A stretch of DNA of 64,000 nt, taken from NCBI RefSeq assembly GCF_009762775.1, contig NZ_CP046401.1, forward strand, positions 3,920,001 through 3,984,000, written 5' to 3'. Within the stretch, counting starts at the first letter, position 1. Every line of letters starts with the position of its first letter. This document shows, piece by piece, positions 24,491-33,909 of the stretch. Made by a program: the position numbers and the translations under genes. The DNA comes from Maribellus comscasis (GTDB taxonomy: Bacteria; Bacteroidota; Bacteroidia; Bacteroidales; Prolixibacteraceae). Under the pieces are notes generated by a model. That model did no database searches. It worked only from the letters and a program-made list of their open reading frames with translations, and was not told the DNA's origin.

Positions 24491-26530
24491 TTATTCTCCA
24501 CCAACTTCGCCAATAGCTACCATTGGATCAACGTTAGGCACGCCGGCAGGCTGAACTACATGAGTCAGTGGTTCAATGTTACTCTCAGCACCGTCGTAAC
24601 CTGTTGTTTGATTCAATATTGCACCAACGTTACCTACAATATAATCTTCAAATATTGGCCAGAAAATATGTTTCGGGTCCATGGTATATTTTGTGGTAGG
24701 ATAGGTTGACCATGATACATTATCCCTGAAGAAATTATTTTTTTCCATCATCCTGTCGTAATAGAAATTACTGGCAGAGAGGGATTTTTCAATATCATCC
24801 CCGGATACCGAATAGGTATTGCCATTGTAGCAGGTTTTCCCTGATTTGGCAAAGATTACTGAAATCCGTACCAGTTCAAAGTGGCGGTATTCTTCTCCAT
24901 ACAATTCACGGGCACGTTCATCCAGTATTGCCCCGATTCCCATAGTCTGCACATCTCCGGCAGTATACATCTCGATGGCATTGGCACGTTCACGGATGAT
25001 ATTCAAATCTTCGGCTGCACCGGAATTATTATCCTGCCAGAAACGGGCTTCTGCTCTTATCAGGTAAGCCTCGGCTATCCGCAGAATGTACATATTCTGT
25101 TTACCTCCATCCTGGCGTTTTACCTGGTCTTCATAGTTGTGTGCCCAAAATTTGTATAAGGGGTAACCAAACCAGCAACGGATGGAATCTTCGCATAATA
25201 GTACATCATTATACCAGAGTTGTGCCGGTTGAAGATACCATTCCGGGGCGACCTCTTGCAGGTCAGGATTGTCATAAACCATCATATCCATGTCAAACCA
25301 GTTCCCTCTTTTATGACGGTAATCCTGGCGGTCCATTTCTCCTTCTCCATCAATCCCCCTCCAGAGATCATATTGCCCGTAATTGGTTGTGCGTGAAAAT
25401 CCCTGGCCACGGCCAAACTTGTGCATCTGTTTTGTAACGTCGTCTTGTACGATGTTCATCCCTGTAACTGTACCTGTCGGTGGTGCTTTTACCCCCTTGT
25501 TAGTACTTACAAAGTTAGGACCCCATGCCCTGGGACGGGCTGACCTACCCTGGCTTCCATCTACAAACGAAGTATTGACAATAGTATATATTCCTTCCAC
25601 GTTATTTACCTTCTGGCTGTTTTCATTATCGAACAGTAAATTTACCGGGTCAGCCGTCTGCTCACAATCAAATCCCGGAATCAACTCTCCGGTGAAAGGA
25701 TTTTCGTTATTTCCTACTAACACCGTTTTTACGCCTGATGCATCAACATCAGCCTGGGTAAACAAACGCGACTGTCCACCGTCGATCACCTTGTTCATCA
25801 TGTTTTCTGCATCCGCAAAACGTAAATTCATCATGTAGTATTTGGCCAGCAAAATCCTAACGGCATCTACCGGAGGCTGTCCTATCGGGAGTTCGCTCTT
25901 GGATTTTACCCATTGTTCTGCCCATTCCAGGTCGGTGATCATCTGGTCCCAGATGCCCTGCATGTAAAATGCTTTAAAATCCTGGCGTGCTTCTGCTACC
26001 ACGTTCAAAGGGAAAGCTGTGTTCCCGTAACCCATGGTAAGCTGCATGTAGAAAAAAGAACGGACGAAATAGGCCCTTCCCAGCAAATCGTTCCTGTTAG
26101 GATCATTTGCCCCACCGGCCCAGTCTGGGATATCAATGTTATCGATTACCGTGTTCGCGTTCTTTATCTGTTGATAATCCTGATCGTAAATGCGCCGTAT
26201 ACCACGCATCTCACCAGTGTAGTCAGTCTGCGGTGTGCAATAAAGCCTCATGTCAACAGTTGGCATACTCGGATTATCCGTTTTGCCTGCTGTGATGTAA
26301 TCGCCCATGGCAGCGTCAAACTGCAGGTCTCCTGCATCACCATTCCACTGATTAAAAATCCCTTTTAACGCTGCATCCAGTGCGGTTTGTAAGCCGCTCT
26401 CATTTACAAATGTATTCTCCGGACTTAAAGTTGACAATGGTTTTTGATCAAGATAGCTGTCGTTACATGACATCGTAAATACCAGTAATAAGGCTACAAC
26501 CAGTCCTACTATATTTTTTATTTTTTTCAT
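24491..26530 (-). CDS. SusD/RagB-family nutrient-binding lipoprotein
   Basis: The 679-residue protein has a lipobox (VFTMSC, Cys about residue 22) followed by NDSYLDQKPLSTLSPENTF, a classic SusD opening. Later motifs are LLGRAYFVRSFFYMQL, NMYILRIAEAYLIRAEARFW and ILDERARELYGEEYRHFELVR. It is longer than average SusD (500-600), mainly in the middle. It is encoded 46 bases downstream of its SusC partner. It should bind the imported glycan at the outer-membrane surface. Ligand unknown. Confidence 0.93.
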   Translation of the reverse strand: MKKIKNIVGLVVALLLVFTMSCNDSYLDQKPLSTLSPENTFVNESGLQTALDAALKGIFNQWNGDAGDLQFDAAMGDYITAGKTDNPSMPTVDMRLYCTPQTDYTGEMRGIRRIYDQDYQQIKNANTVIDNIDIPDWAGGANDPNRNDLLGRAYFVRSFFYMQLTMGYGNTAFPLNVVAEARQDFKAFYMQGIWDQMITDLEWAEQWVKSKSELPIGQPPVDAVRILLAKYYMMNLRFADAENMMNKVIDGGQSRLFTQADVDASGVKTVLVGNNENPFTGELIPGFDCEQTADPVNLLFDNENSQKVNNVEGIYTIVNTSFVDGSQGRSARPRAWGPNFVSTNKGVKAPPTGTVTGMNIVQDDVTKQMHKFGRGQGFSRTTNYGQYDLWRGIDGEGEMDRQDYRHKRGNWFDMDMMVYDNPDLQEVAPEWYLQPAQLWYNDVLLCEDSIRCWFGYPLYKFWAHNYEDQVKRQDGGKQNMYILRIAEAYLIRAEARFWQDNNSGAAEDLNIIRERANAIEMYTAGDVQTMGIGAILDERARELYGEEYRHFELVRISVIFAKSGKTCYNGNTYSVSGDDIEKSLSASNFYYDRMMEKNNFFRDNVSWSTYPTTKYTMDPKHIFWPIFEDYIVGNVGAILNQTTGYDGAESNIEPLTHVVQPAGVPNVDPMVAIGEVGGE

Positions 26531-26576
26531 CTCTATCTTTTTTTTCAGTTATGTATTTCTTTCATTTATAAACGTT

Positions 26577-29500
26577 TTACAATGAAATGTTTACGCTAAA
26601 GGAATAGGTACTCGGCATATCTGTGCTAGATTCCGGATCGCCCTCTAACCACTTCGTAAACACGACCGGATTGTCAGCTGAAAAAGCAATACGGGCACTC
26701 TTAATCCTAAGCGGTTCCAGTACATCCGACGGAATGGTATATCCCAGCGATATATTCTGGATACGCAGGTAACTCCTCGATTGCCAAACCCGTGCAGTTG
26801 AAAGGTTTATGGAGTTAATTCTGGCAGCAGTATTGATCGGATTGTTGGGTGTCCAGTACGGAAGATCCCACCAGTTATGGTTTTTAATGTACGACTGGGA
26901 GTTGTTAAACGGCTGTGTGGTTCCACCGTAATAACCCAACTTGGACAATAATATCACACCCAAATCAAAATTTTTGTATTCAAAGTTATTTGTCAGGGTC
27001 ATGTACCATGGTGGGGAGGTTAGTCCCTGGAATACCTTATCATCTGCATTAATTGTTCCATTTCCATCCTGGTCCACATATTTGAAATCACCCGGATATA
27101 AACCATACTGGGCAGCTTCTGATTCCTCTCCAATCTGGTAAATTCCATCCAGTTCATAATCCCATATGATATCCTTGTTTTTCCCGATAAACCAGCCGTT
27201 GGATGTATCGTCAGGCTCTTTGAGGACCGTATTGCCATTCTCATCTACTGTGGCTATTTTTTCGCCCGTTAGCGATACTATCTTATTTGTGCTGTAGCTT
27301 AAATTAAAGTTACTGGTCCAACGGAAATCACTATTCTCGATATTAATCGTGTTAATCGCTAAATCCACCCCGCCGTTTTGTAAACTTCCCACGTTGGTGG
27401 TTATCTGGGTAAAACCGGTTAATATCGGGAGCTTTTTATCCAACAACAAATCGTTGGTCTTAGACGTATAAGCATCTATCGAACCTCTTACCCGTCCGTC
27501 CCAAAGACCATAGTCGATACCCAGGTTGTAAGCCTGGTTTCTCTCCCATGCCAGGTTCGGGTTGGCCATCCGGTTAATGTATAGATAAGGAGCAATAAAA
27601 TAACCACCATCGTAGTTCAGGTATTTGTTCTGGCTCAACGTTGCATAAGCTGCATACGAGCCTATCCCGCTACTGTTACCGTTTACACCCCAGCTGCCGC
27701 GCAGTTTCAAAAATGTAAGCCATCCCGGTCGGTTAGCCATAAATCCTTCGTTGGTAAGGGTCCATCCTGCCGATATCGACGGGAAAGAGGCATGTTTCTT
27801 GTTTAATCCAAAACGTGAATAACCGTCACGACGCCAGGAAGCCGACAAATTGTAGCGGTTGCTATAAGAATAATTGATACGTCCCATTAATGCATCCCTG
27901 GTAACGACCTCGTCTGATGAATTTGCGACAGGAATCAGGCCAAACGCAGTAGCATGGAATCCCAGCGCTTCGGTTGGTGAAAAATTTGAAGCTCTTGAAT
28001 CTGTTTCCCACGACTGGGTCTTTTCTTTATTCACAAGACCCGTTACATCAAAACGGTGCTCGCCAAACTCCTTGCTCCAGTTCAGGATATTATCCCACTG
28101 GTATTCAAAGGATTGGTTATGGCGTCTTCGTACATACCCCCCGTTGTTCCAGACCGGGTTAGCGCTGTCTTCGTAAAGAAGCCTTTTACGGAAATCAAAT
28201 CGTGGTGAATAGTTCGAAGTCAACTGTATCCCTAACGGGAGTGTTAACTTGGCATACAATGTCGTAAATAGCCTGTAACGGTTGTACAAACGGGTTGTGT
28301 ATGCCGGATCCAGGTACGGATTACCACGGTTCGAACCGGCACCCGCAGTTTTCAAATACTCCCTCGGGTACTTGTTTGGCAGTTTTCCGATGGTAGGGAT
28401 ATTATCGTTATAAACAGTATTGTACCACGGGGCATCATACGGTGACGATGATTGAACACTTGCATCAATTGGTTCGTCCCCTTCATCCTGGTATGAAAAA
28501 TTACCTTTTAACCCGACATTCAGAAAACTCGTGGCTTTTACATCCAGGTTTAACCGCGAAGTAATTTGTGTGAAACTTTCTCCCATAGTTACCGACTGGT
28601 TGTCTGTATAACCCAAAGACCAGTAGTATGATACATAATTGTTTCGTCCGGTTACACTCAGGTCGTAATCCTGGCGTATCCCGACTTTATTGTATAAAAA
28701 ATCATTCCAGTCAAAAGTCCTTCCAAGAAGGTAATTTTCTTTTTCATTGCCTTCAAATCCAAGGGTATTCAGCCACGCTGTGGTAATTTCCGTGGGATCG
28801 GTCGAACCGGGGATACCGTTGGCTGTCAGCCATTCAGACTGGTATTGGGAAGGAACATCTTCATATTTTTCAAATTTTGACCATGCTTCGGTGTTTAAAC
28901 TGTTGATGGATTCAAACACATCGGTCAGCCAGTTCATAACATCATCCCCTGCCTTGTGTGAGTCCAGGTGTTTTCCGCGGGTAACTATACCCAGCTTGGC
29001 GCTCGCTGTAATGGTCGGCTCGCTCGTAGTACCAGTTTTCGTGGTAAATACAATTACACCGTTCGATGCACGCGAACCGTAAATGGCTGCTGCACTGGCA
29101 TCTTTTAATACGTCGACACTGGCTATGTCGTTGACGTTTATTGCGGCAATATCTCCGTTAAAAATAACTCCGTCCAATACGATTAACGGCTTATTGGCTT
29201 CTGCTTCTTCATTAACATCATCATCAACATCTGCTTTAATGGTATTATTTGCACGAATCTGGAAATCAGGGGTATTTCTTGCATTGGTACTGTAACCTAC
29301 CTGTAAACCCGGCACAGCCGAACGAAGCATATCCTGCACGTTGGCCGGCTGGTACTTGAGCATTTGCTCTGCATTCACGGAGGAAACTGCACCTGTAAGG
29401 TCTTGTTTCTTGGCCGTACCATAACCGATTGCTACTACTTCGTCAAGGCCAATGGCATCGGTTTCCATTGTAAGATTAATAGATGTCTGGTCGCCAACAA

Positions 29501-29798
29501 CAATTTCCTGCGTTTTTAACCCGACAAATGAAAATGCAATTGTGGCATTGCCCGGAACATTGGATAGAGTATAGTTACCATCGATATCTGTTACAGTACC
29601 ATTGGTGGTCCCTTTAATAATGACAGTAACACCTGGTATAGGTGCGTTATCTGTCCCCTTGATATTTCCGGTAATTGTTTTGGTTTGCTGGGCGTAACCT
29701 GCAAACTGGATGAGTAGAAAAACTCCAATAAGAAAAATTTTAGACAAAAGCCCACTGCGCCTATTGCGCAAAAAACTTTGCGTTGTGTTTCTTTTCAT
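26577..29798 (-). CDS. SusC/RagA TonB-linked outer-membrane transporter
   Basis: The start chosen is ATG at 29798 (MKRNTTQSF), giving 1073 residues; an upstream ATG at 29831 adds residues before the signal peptide. After the signal peptide (ending GYAQ) come a carboxypeptidase-D-like domain (ITGNIKGTDNAPIPGVTVIIKG), the SusC TonB-box region GLDEVVAIGYGT, the plug with LKDASAAAIYGSRASNGVIVFTTK, and a 22-strand barrel. There is no N-terminal STN domain, so regulation is not by a FecI/FecR pair as in the second SusC of this window. It forms an importer with the following SusD. Confidence 0.95.
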   Translation of the reverse strand: MKRNTTQSFLRNRRSGLLSKIFLIGVFLLIQFAGYAQQTKTITGNIKGTDNAPIPGVTVIIKGTTNGTVTDIDGNYTLSNVPGNATIAFSFVGLKTQEIVVGDQTSINLTMETDAIGLDEVVAIGYGTAKKQDLTGAVSSVNAEQMLKYQPANVQDMLRSAVPGLQVGYSTNARNTPDFQIRANNTIKADVDDDVNEEAEANKPLIVLDGVIFNGDIAAINVNDIASVDVLKDASAAAIYGSRASNGVIVFTTKTGTTSEPTITASAKLGIVTRGKHLDSHKAGDDVMNWLTDVFESINSLNTEAWSKFEKYEDVPSQYQSEWLTANGIPGSTDPTEITTAWLNTLGFEGNEKENYLLGRTFDWNDFLYNKVGIRQDYDLSVTGRNNYVSYYWSLGYTDNQSVTMGESFTQITSRLNLDVKATSFLNVGLKGNFSYQDEGDEPIDASVQSSSPYDAPWYNTVYNDNIPTIGKLPNKYPREYLKTAGAGSNRGNPYLDPAYTTRLYNRYRLFTTLYAKLTLPLGIQLTSNYSPRFDFRKRLLYEDSANPVWNNGGYVRRRHNQSFEYQWDNILNWSKEFGEHRFDVTGLVNKEKTQSWETDSRASNFSPTEALGFHATAFGLIPVANSSDEVVTRDALMGRINYSYSNRYNLSASWRRDGYSRFGLNKKHASFPSISAGWTLTNEGFMANRPGWLTFLKLRGSWGVNGNSSGIGSYAAYATLSQNKYLNYDGGYFIAPYLYINRMANPNLAWERNQAYNLGIDYGLWDGRVRGSIDAYTSKTNDLLLDKKLPILTGFTQITTNVGSLQNGGVDLAINTINIENSDFRWTSNFNLSYSTNKIVSLTGEKIATVDENGNTVLKEPDDTSNGWFIGKNKDIIWDYELDGIYQIGEESEAAQYGLYPGDFKYVDQDGNGTINADDKVFQGLTSPPWYMTLTNNFEYKNFDLGVILLSKLGYYGGTTQPFNNSQSYIKNHNWWDLPYWTPNNPINTAARINSINLSTARVWQSRSYLRIQNISLGYTIPSDVLEPLRIKSARIAFSADNPVVFTKWLEGDPESSTDMPSTYSFSVNISL

Positions 29799-30186
29799 AG
29801 GTTTAATTATTAAGTGAGTAAAAAATATCAATACTTATAAGCAAAATAGATGCGAAGCATTCCAACGAAAGTGATATCGTTGCCAAAAGATAAAGGATAT
29901 TCACATAGGCAAATGAGTTTTAGTTAAAGTTAATTACGTTTAATTTATAAAACCTTTCATACAACATATAAATGTTGTTTTTTAGTTTTCGTTTACTTTC
30001 ATTGTGACCTGGAACCAGGTGTTTCCGTTAGCGTTACCGGAAAAGTACAACATAAACTTCAAAAAAAAAAATAATATTGCATATGTCTTTTAACATATTC
30101 GGAGGTTTGAACTCACGTAAGCCTTATTAGGCTTTAGCTCTTACGAAGAATAAAGGCTGAAAAATAAATTATAATTTTTAATTTTT
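29799..30186 (-). promoter_or_regulatory. 388-bp gap upstream of SusC with several dyads
   Basis: Read toward the SusC gene the gap holds inverted repeats AAGCCT/AGGCTT (30119-30134), TTTCCG/CGGAAA (30022-30043), ACCTGG/CCAGGT (30007-30020), ACAACAT/ATGTTGT (29961-29978) and CAACGA/TCGTTG (29863-29882). None has a proper T-run in the minus direction, so they look like operators or leader structure. No clear TAnnTTTG box was found for SusC. A short open frame is listed separately. Confidence 0.45.
29982..30053 (-). CDS. Possible 23-codon leader peptide upstream of SusC
   Basis: On the minus strand ATG at 30053 opens a 23-codon frame (MLYFSGNANGNT..., ending KVNEN) closed by TAA. It overlaps the ACCTGG and TTTCCG dyads. 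It could be a leader peptide, or the tail of a lost gene: the open frame extends upstream of the ATG only as far as a TAA ten codons back. No strong ribosome binding site is visible. Weak evidence. Confidence 0.2.
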   Translation of the reverse strand: MLYFSGNANGNTWFQVTMKVNEN

Positions 30187-30921
30187 TTATACCCTTTTGG
30201 AGTATTTCCTGAACCAACTACGCAGTTTCATTTTTAAAACTCCCCATAAAGCTTCGTTAAAGATTCCTCCGCTCATTTTAGAGGTGCCTTCTTGTCGGTC
30301 AGTAAAAACAATAGGAACTTCAACTATATTAAAACCAAATTTATATGCGGTAAATTTCATTTCAACTTGAAATCCGTATCCAATAAGTTTAATTTTTTCA
30401 AAATCAATGGTTTCCAAAACTTTTCTACGGTAGCATTTAAAACCCGCGGTGGTGTCTTTTACGTTCATTCCAGTTACAATGCGAACATACATTGATGCAA
30501 AATAAGACATAAGTACCCTCCCAAGTGGCCAGTTGATAACGTTTATTCCCGATATATATCTCGAACCGATTGCCAGATCAGCACCATCTACCGCGGCCTG
30601 GTGTAATCTTTCCAGATCATCGGGATTGTGGGAAAAATCACAATCCATTTCAAATATATAATCATAACCGTTCTCCAAAGCCCAATTAAAACCTGCAATA
30701 TAAGCCGTTCCTAAACCCAGCTTTCCTTTTCTTTCAAGAATGTGTAATTGTTTTGGGAACTCTTTCTGTAATCTTTTAACAATGAGAGCTGTTCCATCGG
30801 GAGAATTGTCTTCAACAATCAATAGATGAAATGGTACATTTAGCGAAAAAACTTTTCGCACCATTTTTTCCACATTTTCTTTTTCGTTATAAGTTGGAAT
30901 AATTACAAGGTTCTTCGACAC
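30187..30921 (-). CDS. Polyprenol-phosphate mannosyltransferase-like GT2 glycosyltransferase
   Basis: The 244-residue protein is a GT-A fold enzyme of the DPM1 type: VIIPTYNEKENVEKMV at the start, LLIVEDNSPDGTA, and FEMDCDFSHNPDDL (DxD, metal and nucleotide-sugar binding) near residue 90, then AIGSRYISG and the acceptor-site region DTTAGFKCYRRKVLETI. It has no membrane helices of its own at the C-terminus, so it is the soluble single-domain form. It would transfer mannose or a similar sugar to a polyprenyl phosphate on the inner face of the membrane for glycan or protein glycosylation. It is monocistronic. Confidence 0.9.
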   Translation of the reverse strand: MSKNLVIIPTYNEKENVEKMVRKVFSLNVPFHLLIVEDNSPDGTALIVKRLQKEFPKQLHILERKGKLGLGTAYIAGFNWALENGYDYIFEMDCDFSHNPDDLERLHQAAVDGADLAIGSRYISGINVINWPLGRVLMSYFASMYVRIVTGMNVKDTTAGFKCYRRKVLETIDFEKIKLIGYGFQVEMKFTAYKFGFNIVEVPIVFTDRQEGTSKMSGGIFNEALWGVLKMKLRSWFRKYSKRV

Positions 30922-31163
30922 TTTGCTCTAAGTTTTGAATTCGTAAACGAAAATACACTTTTGTTGCTTAATAAAAATGTCTCAGGTTTAATATTTACTC
31001 TAAAAAAACTTAAAAAGTAGTGTACAGCTTTTTGGAAGAAGAACATGTTTTTAAAATTCAGGTTAAAAAAATGTATAAATGTCATTATTTAATTTGTTTT
31101 TATGTCATAAGTGTTCAATAATCTCCATTTTTGTAGAAGTTAGGTAGTAAAAGAATTGGTTAA

Positions 31164-32720
31164 ATGGAGATAAAATGCAGAAAAGCAGGTGACGAATGTT
31201 ATGGGCTAAGAGAGATGATCTTGCTCTTTGACATTAGTCAGCGTTTAATTCAAACCCGCCAACTCAAGGATGATTTACCCACCATACTTCGTATGATCGT
31301 AGAATATCTGGAAGCAGAACGAAGTTTTCTTTCAATTTTTAACAGGGAAAGTTCAAAAATTTACATTGAGGCAGCGTATGGACTTAGTTCTGCCCAACGG
31401 GCAAAGGGAAAGTACGAATTAGGTGAAGGAATTACAGGGAAAGTAGTTGAAATGGTTCGACCTGTTGTTATTGAAAAGATTTCAAAGTCCAGTTTGTTTT
31501 TGAATAAAACAAACCAGGAAATTCACAAAAACGGGAAAGAGCTTTCAATAATTTGTGTGCCCATTGTAGACAGTGCGAAAGTTGTTGGAACATTGAGCGT
31601 TGTCCGGGTTTATAATCCTCACATTTCTTTTGATGAAGACATTCGAATGCTAACAATCATAGGTTCTTTAATCGGGCAGGTAGTGCGGTACCGGCAGGAA
31701 AAGATGGAAGAACTGGAATTACTGAAACAAAAAAATCTTGAACTGGAGACAAAACTTTCAGGTATCAGGAATTTGAATATGATTGGGAATTCATCAAAGA
31801 TGCGTGATGTTTTTTCCTTGGTTCAGATGGTTGGGAAAACAAATTCTACTGTACTTATACGCGGAGAAAGTGGTGTTGGTAAAGAACTTGTTGCCGATGC
31901 CATTCACATGGCAAGTGCGCGAAACGATAAAACCTTTGTAAAAGTGAATTGTTCTGCCTTGCCCGAATCACTAATTGAAAGTGAATTATTTGGACACGAA
32001 AAAGGAGCTTTCACAGGAGCTGACTCACAAAGGAAAGGGAGGTTTGAACTGGCAAATAAAGGAACCATATTTTTGGATGAAATCGGGGATATTCCGCTGT
32101 CGGCACAGGTGAAAATATTGAGAATAATTCAGCAGCGACAATTTGAAAGACTGGGCGGAACTGAAACAATAAGTACCGATGTGCGAATAATTGCCGCAAC
32201 CAACCGTAATTTGGAAGAAATGATAAAAGACGGAGAATTTCGCGAAGATTTATATTATCGTATTAATGTTTTCCCGATTTTTATACCGTCGCTTCGCGAG
32301 CGCAGGAATGATATTCCATTGTTGGTCGATCATTTTATAGAAAAGTTCAACAAGGAAAATAATTCAAAAATTAAACGAATTACCACGTCCGCACTTAATA
32401 TGTTAATGGTATACTCGTGGCCAGGTAATATCCGCGAGTTGGAAAATTGTATTGAACGGGCCTGTATTTTAAGCAGTGACAATGTAATTCACAGTTACCA
32501 TTTGCCACCTTCGCTTCAAACAGCTGATTCAACAAATACTTCAGCCAAAGGAGGAATGATTTATACCGTCGAGCAGGTAGAAAAACAATTGATACGGGAA
32601 GCACTGACTTCGACCAAAGGCAACATTGTAAAAGCCGCGGAAAATTTAAAAATTACCGAAAGAATGTTGGGTACCCGGCTAAAAAAGTATAATATTGAAG
32701 CTTGGAGATTTAAAGTTTAA
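31164..32720 (+). CDS. nifA: Sigma-54-dependent activator, NifA-like (GAF-AAA+-HTH)
   Basis: The 518 residues comprise a GAF domain (about 15-180, with YELGEGITGKVVEMVRPVVIEKIS and SLFLNKT, both close to NifA GAF signatures), a sigma-54 AAA+ domain (Walker A GESGVGKE near 235, GAFTGAD near 281, Walker B FLDEIGDI, arginine region LRERRNDIPLLVDHF) and a Fis-type helix-turn-helix (NIVKAAENLKITERMLGTRLKKY). GAFTGA is the loop that contacts sigma-54. The NifA assignment rests on GAF-domain resemblance and on the nif cluster 18 kb downstream with a TGT-N10-ACA site. No rhizobial interdomain cysteine motif is seen. Other sigma-54 activators of this shape exist, so the symbol is provisional. Confidence 0.75.
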   Translation: MEIKCRKAGDECYGLREMILLFDISQRLIQTRQLKDDLPTILRMIVEYLEAERSFLSIFNRESSKIYIEAAYGLSSAQRAKGKYELGEGITGKVVEMVRPVVIEKISKSSLFLNKTNQEIHKNGKELSIICVPIVDSAKVVGTLSVVRVYNPHISFDEDIRMLTIIGSLIGQVVRYRQEKMEELELLKQKNLELETKLSGIRNLNMIGNSSKMRDVFSLVQMVGKTNSTVLIRGESGVGKELVADAIHMASARNDKTFVKVNCSALPESLIESELFGHEKGAFTGADSQRKGRFELANKGTIFLDEIGDIPLSAQVKILRIIQQRQFERLGGTETISTDVRIIAATNRNLEEMIKDGEFREDLYYRINVFPIFIPSLRERRNDIPLLVDHFIEKFNKENNSKIKRITTSALNMLMVYSWPGNIRELENCIERACILSSDNVIHSYHLPPSLQTADSTNTSAKGGMIYTVEQVEKQLIREALTSTKGNIVKAAENLKITERMLGTRLKKYNIEAWRFKV

Positions 32721-32747
32721 AAAAGCAAAAAGCAACAAACTGGGGTG

Positions 32748-33215
32748 ATGAGAAAAAGAATAGTTCAGGTTGATTTAAACGACAGAAGGCACTGCGATGC
32801 GTTGCTCCGGCTTTTAAATGATTATATGCTTGACGAAATGGGGATTGGAGAAGCAATGCCCACAGATTTGGGACCCAAAATCATTAACGGCCTGAAAAAT
32901 CATCCGGCATATATCGGTTTTTTTGTTTGTATTGACGACAACTTTGCTGCGCTTGCCAATTGTAACCTTAATTTTTCAACCTGGAAAGCTAAACCTTTAA
33001 TTAATATTCACGATTTTATCGTCTGTCCAAATTATAGAAAACTGGGCGTTGGTCTTTTTTTGTTGAATGAAATAGCAGTTTACGCAACAGAAAAAGGATA
33101 TTACAGGATAAATTTGGAAGTCCGGAACGACAATTACAAAGCTCAAAATCTTTACAGAAAGGCAGGATTTGAAGAATGTAATCCGCCAAATTATTTCTGG
33201 GAGAAAAAATTATAG
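32748..33215 (+). CDS. GNAT-family N-acetyltransferase
   Basis: The protein has 155 residues from ATG 32748; a GTG directly before it (32745) would add one residue. The GNAT acetyl-CoA site is in NYRKLGVGLFLLNEIAVYA (R/Q-x-x-G-x-G type) and the C-terminal beta-bulge region in NLEVRNDNYKAQNLYRKAGFEE. It starts 27 bases after the nifA-like gene and may be cotranscribed with it. The acceptor is unknown. Confidence 0.85.
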   Translation: MRKRIVQVDLNDRRHCDALLRLLNDYMLDEMGIGEAMPTDLGPKIINGLKNHPAYIGFFVCIDDNFAALANCNLNFSTWKAKPLINIHDFIVCPNYRKLGVGLFLLNEIAVYATEKGYYRINLEVRNDNYKAQNLYRKAGFEECNPPNYFWEKKL

Positions 33216-33254
33216 TATTTAGATTGTATAAATTTTTCGGAATTAATGAATTAA

Positions 33255-33830
33255 ATGTCTGGACAAGATTTTTTATTTAAGAACAACAAAGAAGTTTTTA
33301 AGGACATCTTTCTTGAATACTACCAGCCACTTTGTCATTTAAGTAGCTATTATATTGAAAATGAAGATGAAGCCAGAGGTATAGTACAAGAAGCCTTTAT
33401 AAAGTTGTGGGAACTTAGAAATGAGTTGGGGCAGGATTCTAACATAAAAAATTTTTTATTTACTCTTGTGAAAAATGGCAGTCTGAATGTTTTAAAACGC
33501 CGGAAAGTTCTTTTAAAACATCACAACAAGATAAGAGAAGCGGAAATTCACTATCAATTTGAAAGTTTGAGTAGAATTAACGAAGATTATCTGGAATTTA
33601 AAGAGTTAAAAGAAAAGATTGATGTTGCAATAAAAAATCTTCCTGAACATTGTCGTGTTGTTTTTGAAATGAGCCGGTTTAACGAACTGAAAAATCGAGA
33701 AATTGCTGAAAAAATCGGAATCTCGCAGAAAGCAGTGGAGGCCCGGATGACTAAAGCCCTCAAAATATTAAAAGATGAGCTAAAAGATTATTTGCCTGCA
33801 GTGTTTTTTATTGGCCTTTTTCTTCAATAA
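33255..33830 (+). CDS. ECF RNA polymerase sigma factor (FecI-like, Bacteroidota type)
   Basis: The 191-residue protein has sigma region 2 (YYQPLCHLSSYYIENEDEARGIVQEAFIKLWE) and region 4 (NLPEHCRVVFEMSRFNELKNREIAEKIGISQKAVEARMTKALK), joined by a short linker, and no region 3. A following FecR anti-sigma gene and a SusC with an N-terminal STN domain complete a trans-envelope signalling set: substrate in SusC is signalled through STN to FecR, releasing this sigma factor. It likely drives the carbohydrate locus that runs to 50524. Confidence 0.93.
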   Translation: MSGQDFLFKNNKEVFKDIFLEYYQPLCHLSSYYIENEDEARGIVQEAFIKLWELRNELGQDSNIKNFLFTLVKNGSLNVLKRRKVLLKHHNKIREAEIHYQFESLSRINEDYLEFKELKEKIDVAIKNLPEHCRVVFEMSRFNELKNREIAEKIGISQKAVEARMTKALKILKDELKDYLPAVFFIGLFLQ

Positions 33831-33909
33831 CTTTTTTTTTAAAAAAAAATACTTTTTGGTTAGGGTGTCCTTTTGTTTGATTGTTTATTTATAAAAAAAC
33901 AATCTGCTC

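Noticed and set aside
30119..30134. AAGCCT/AGGCTT hairpin as terminator of the glycosyltransferase
   Set aside because: No T-run follows on the minus strand; kept only as a dyad.
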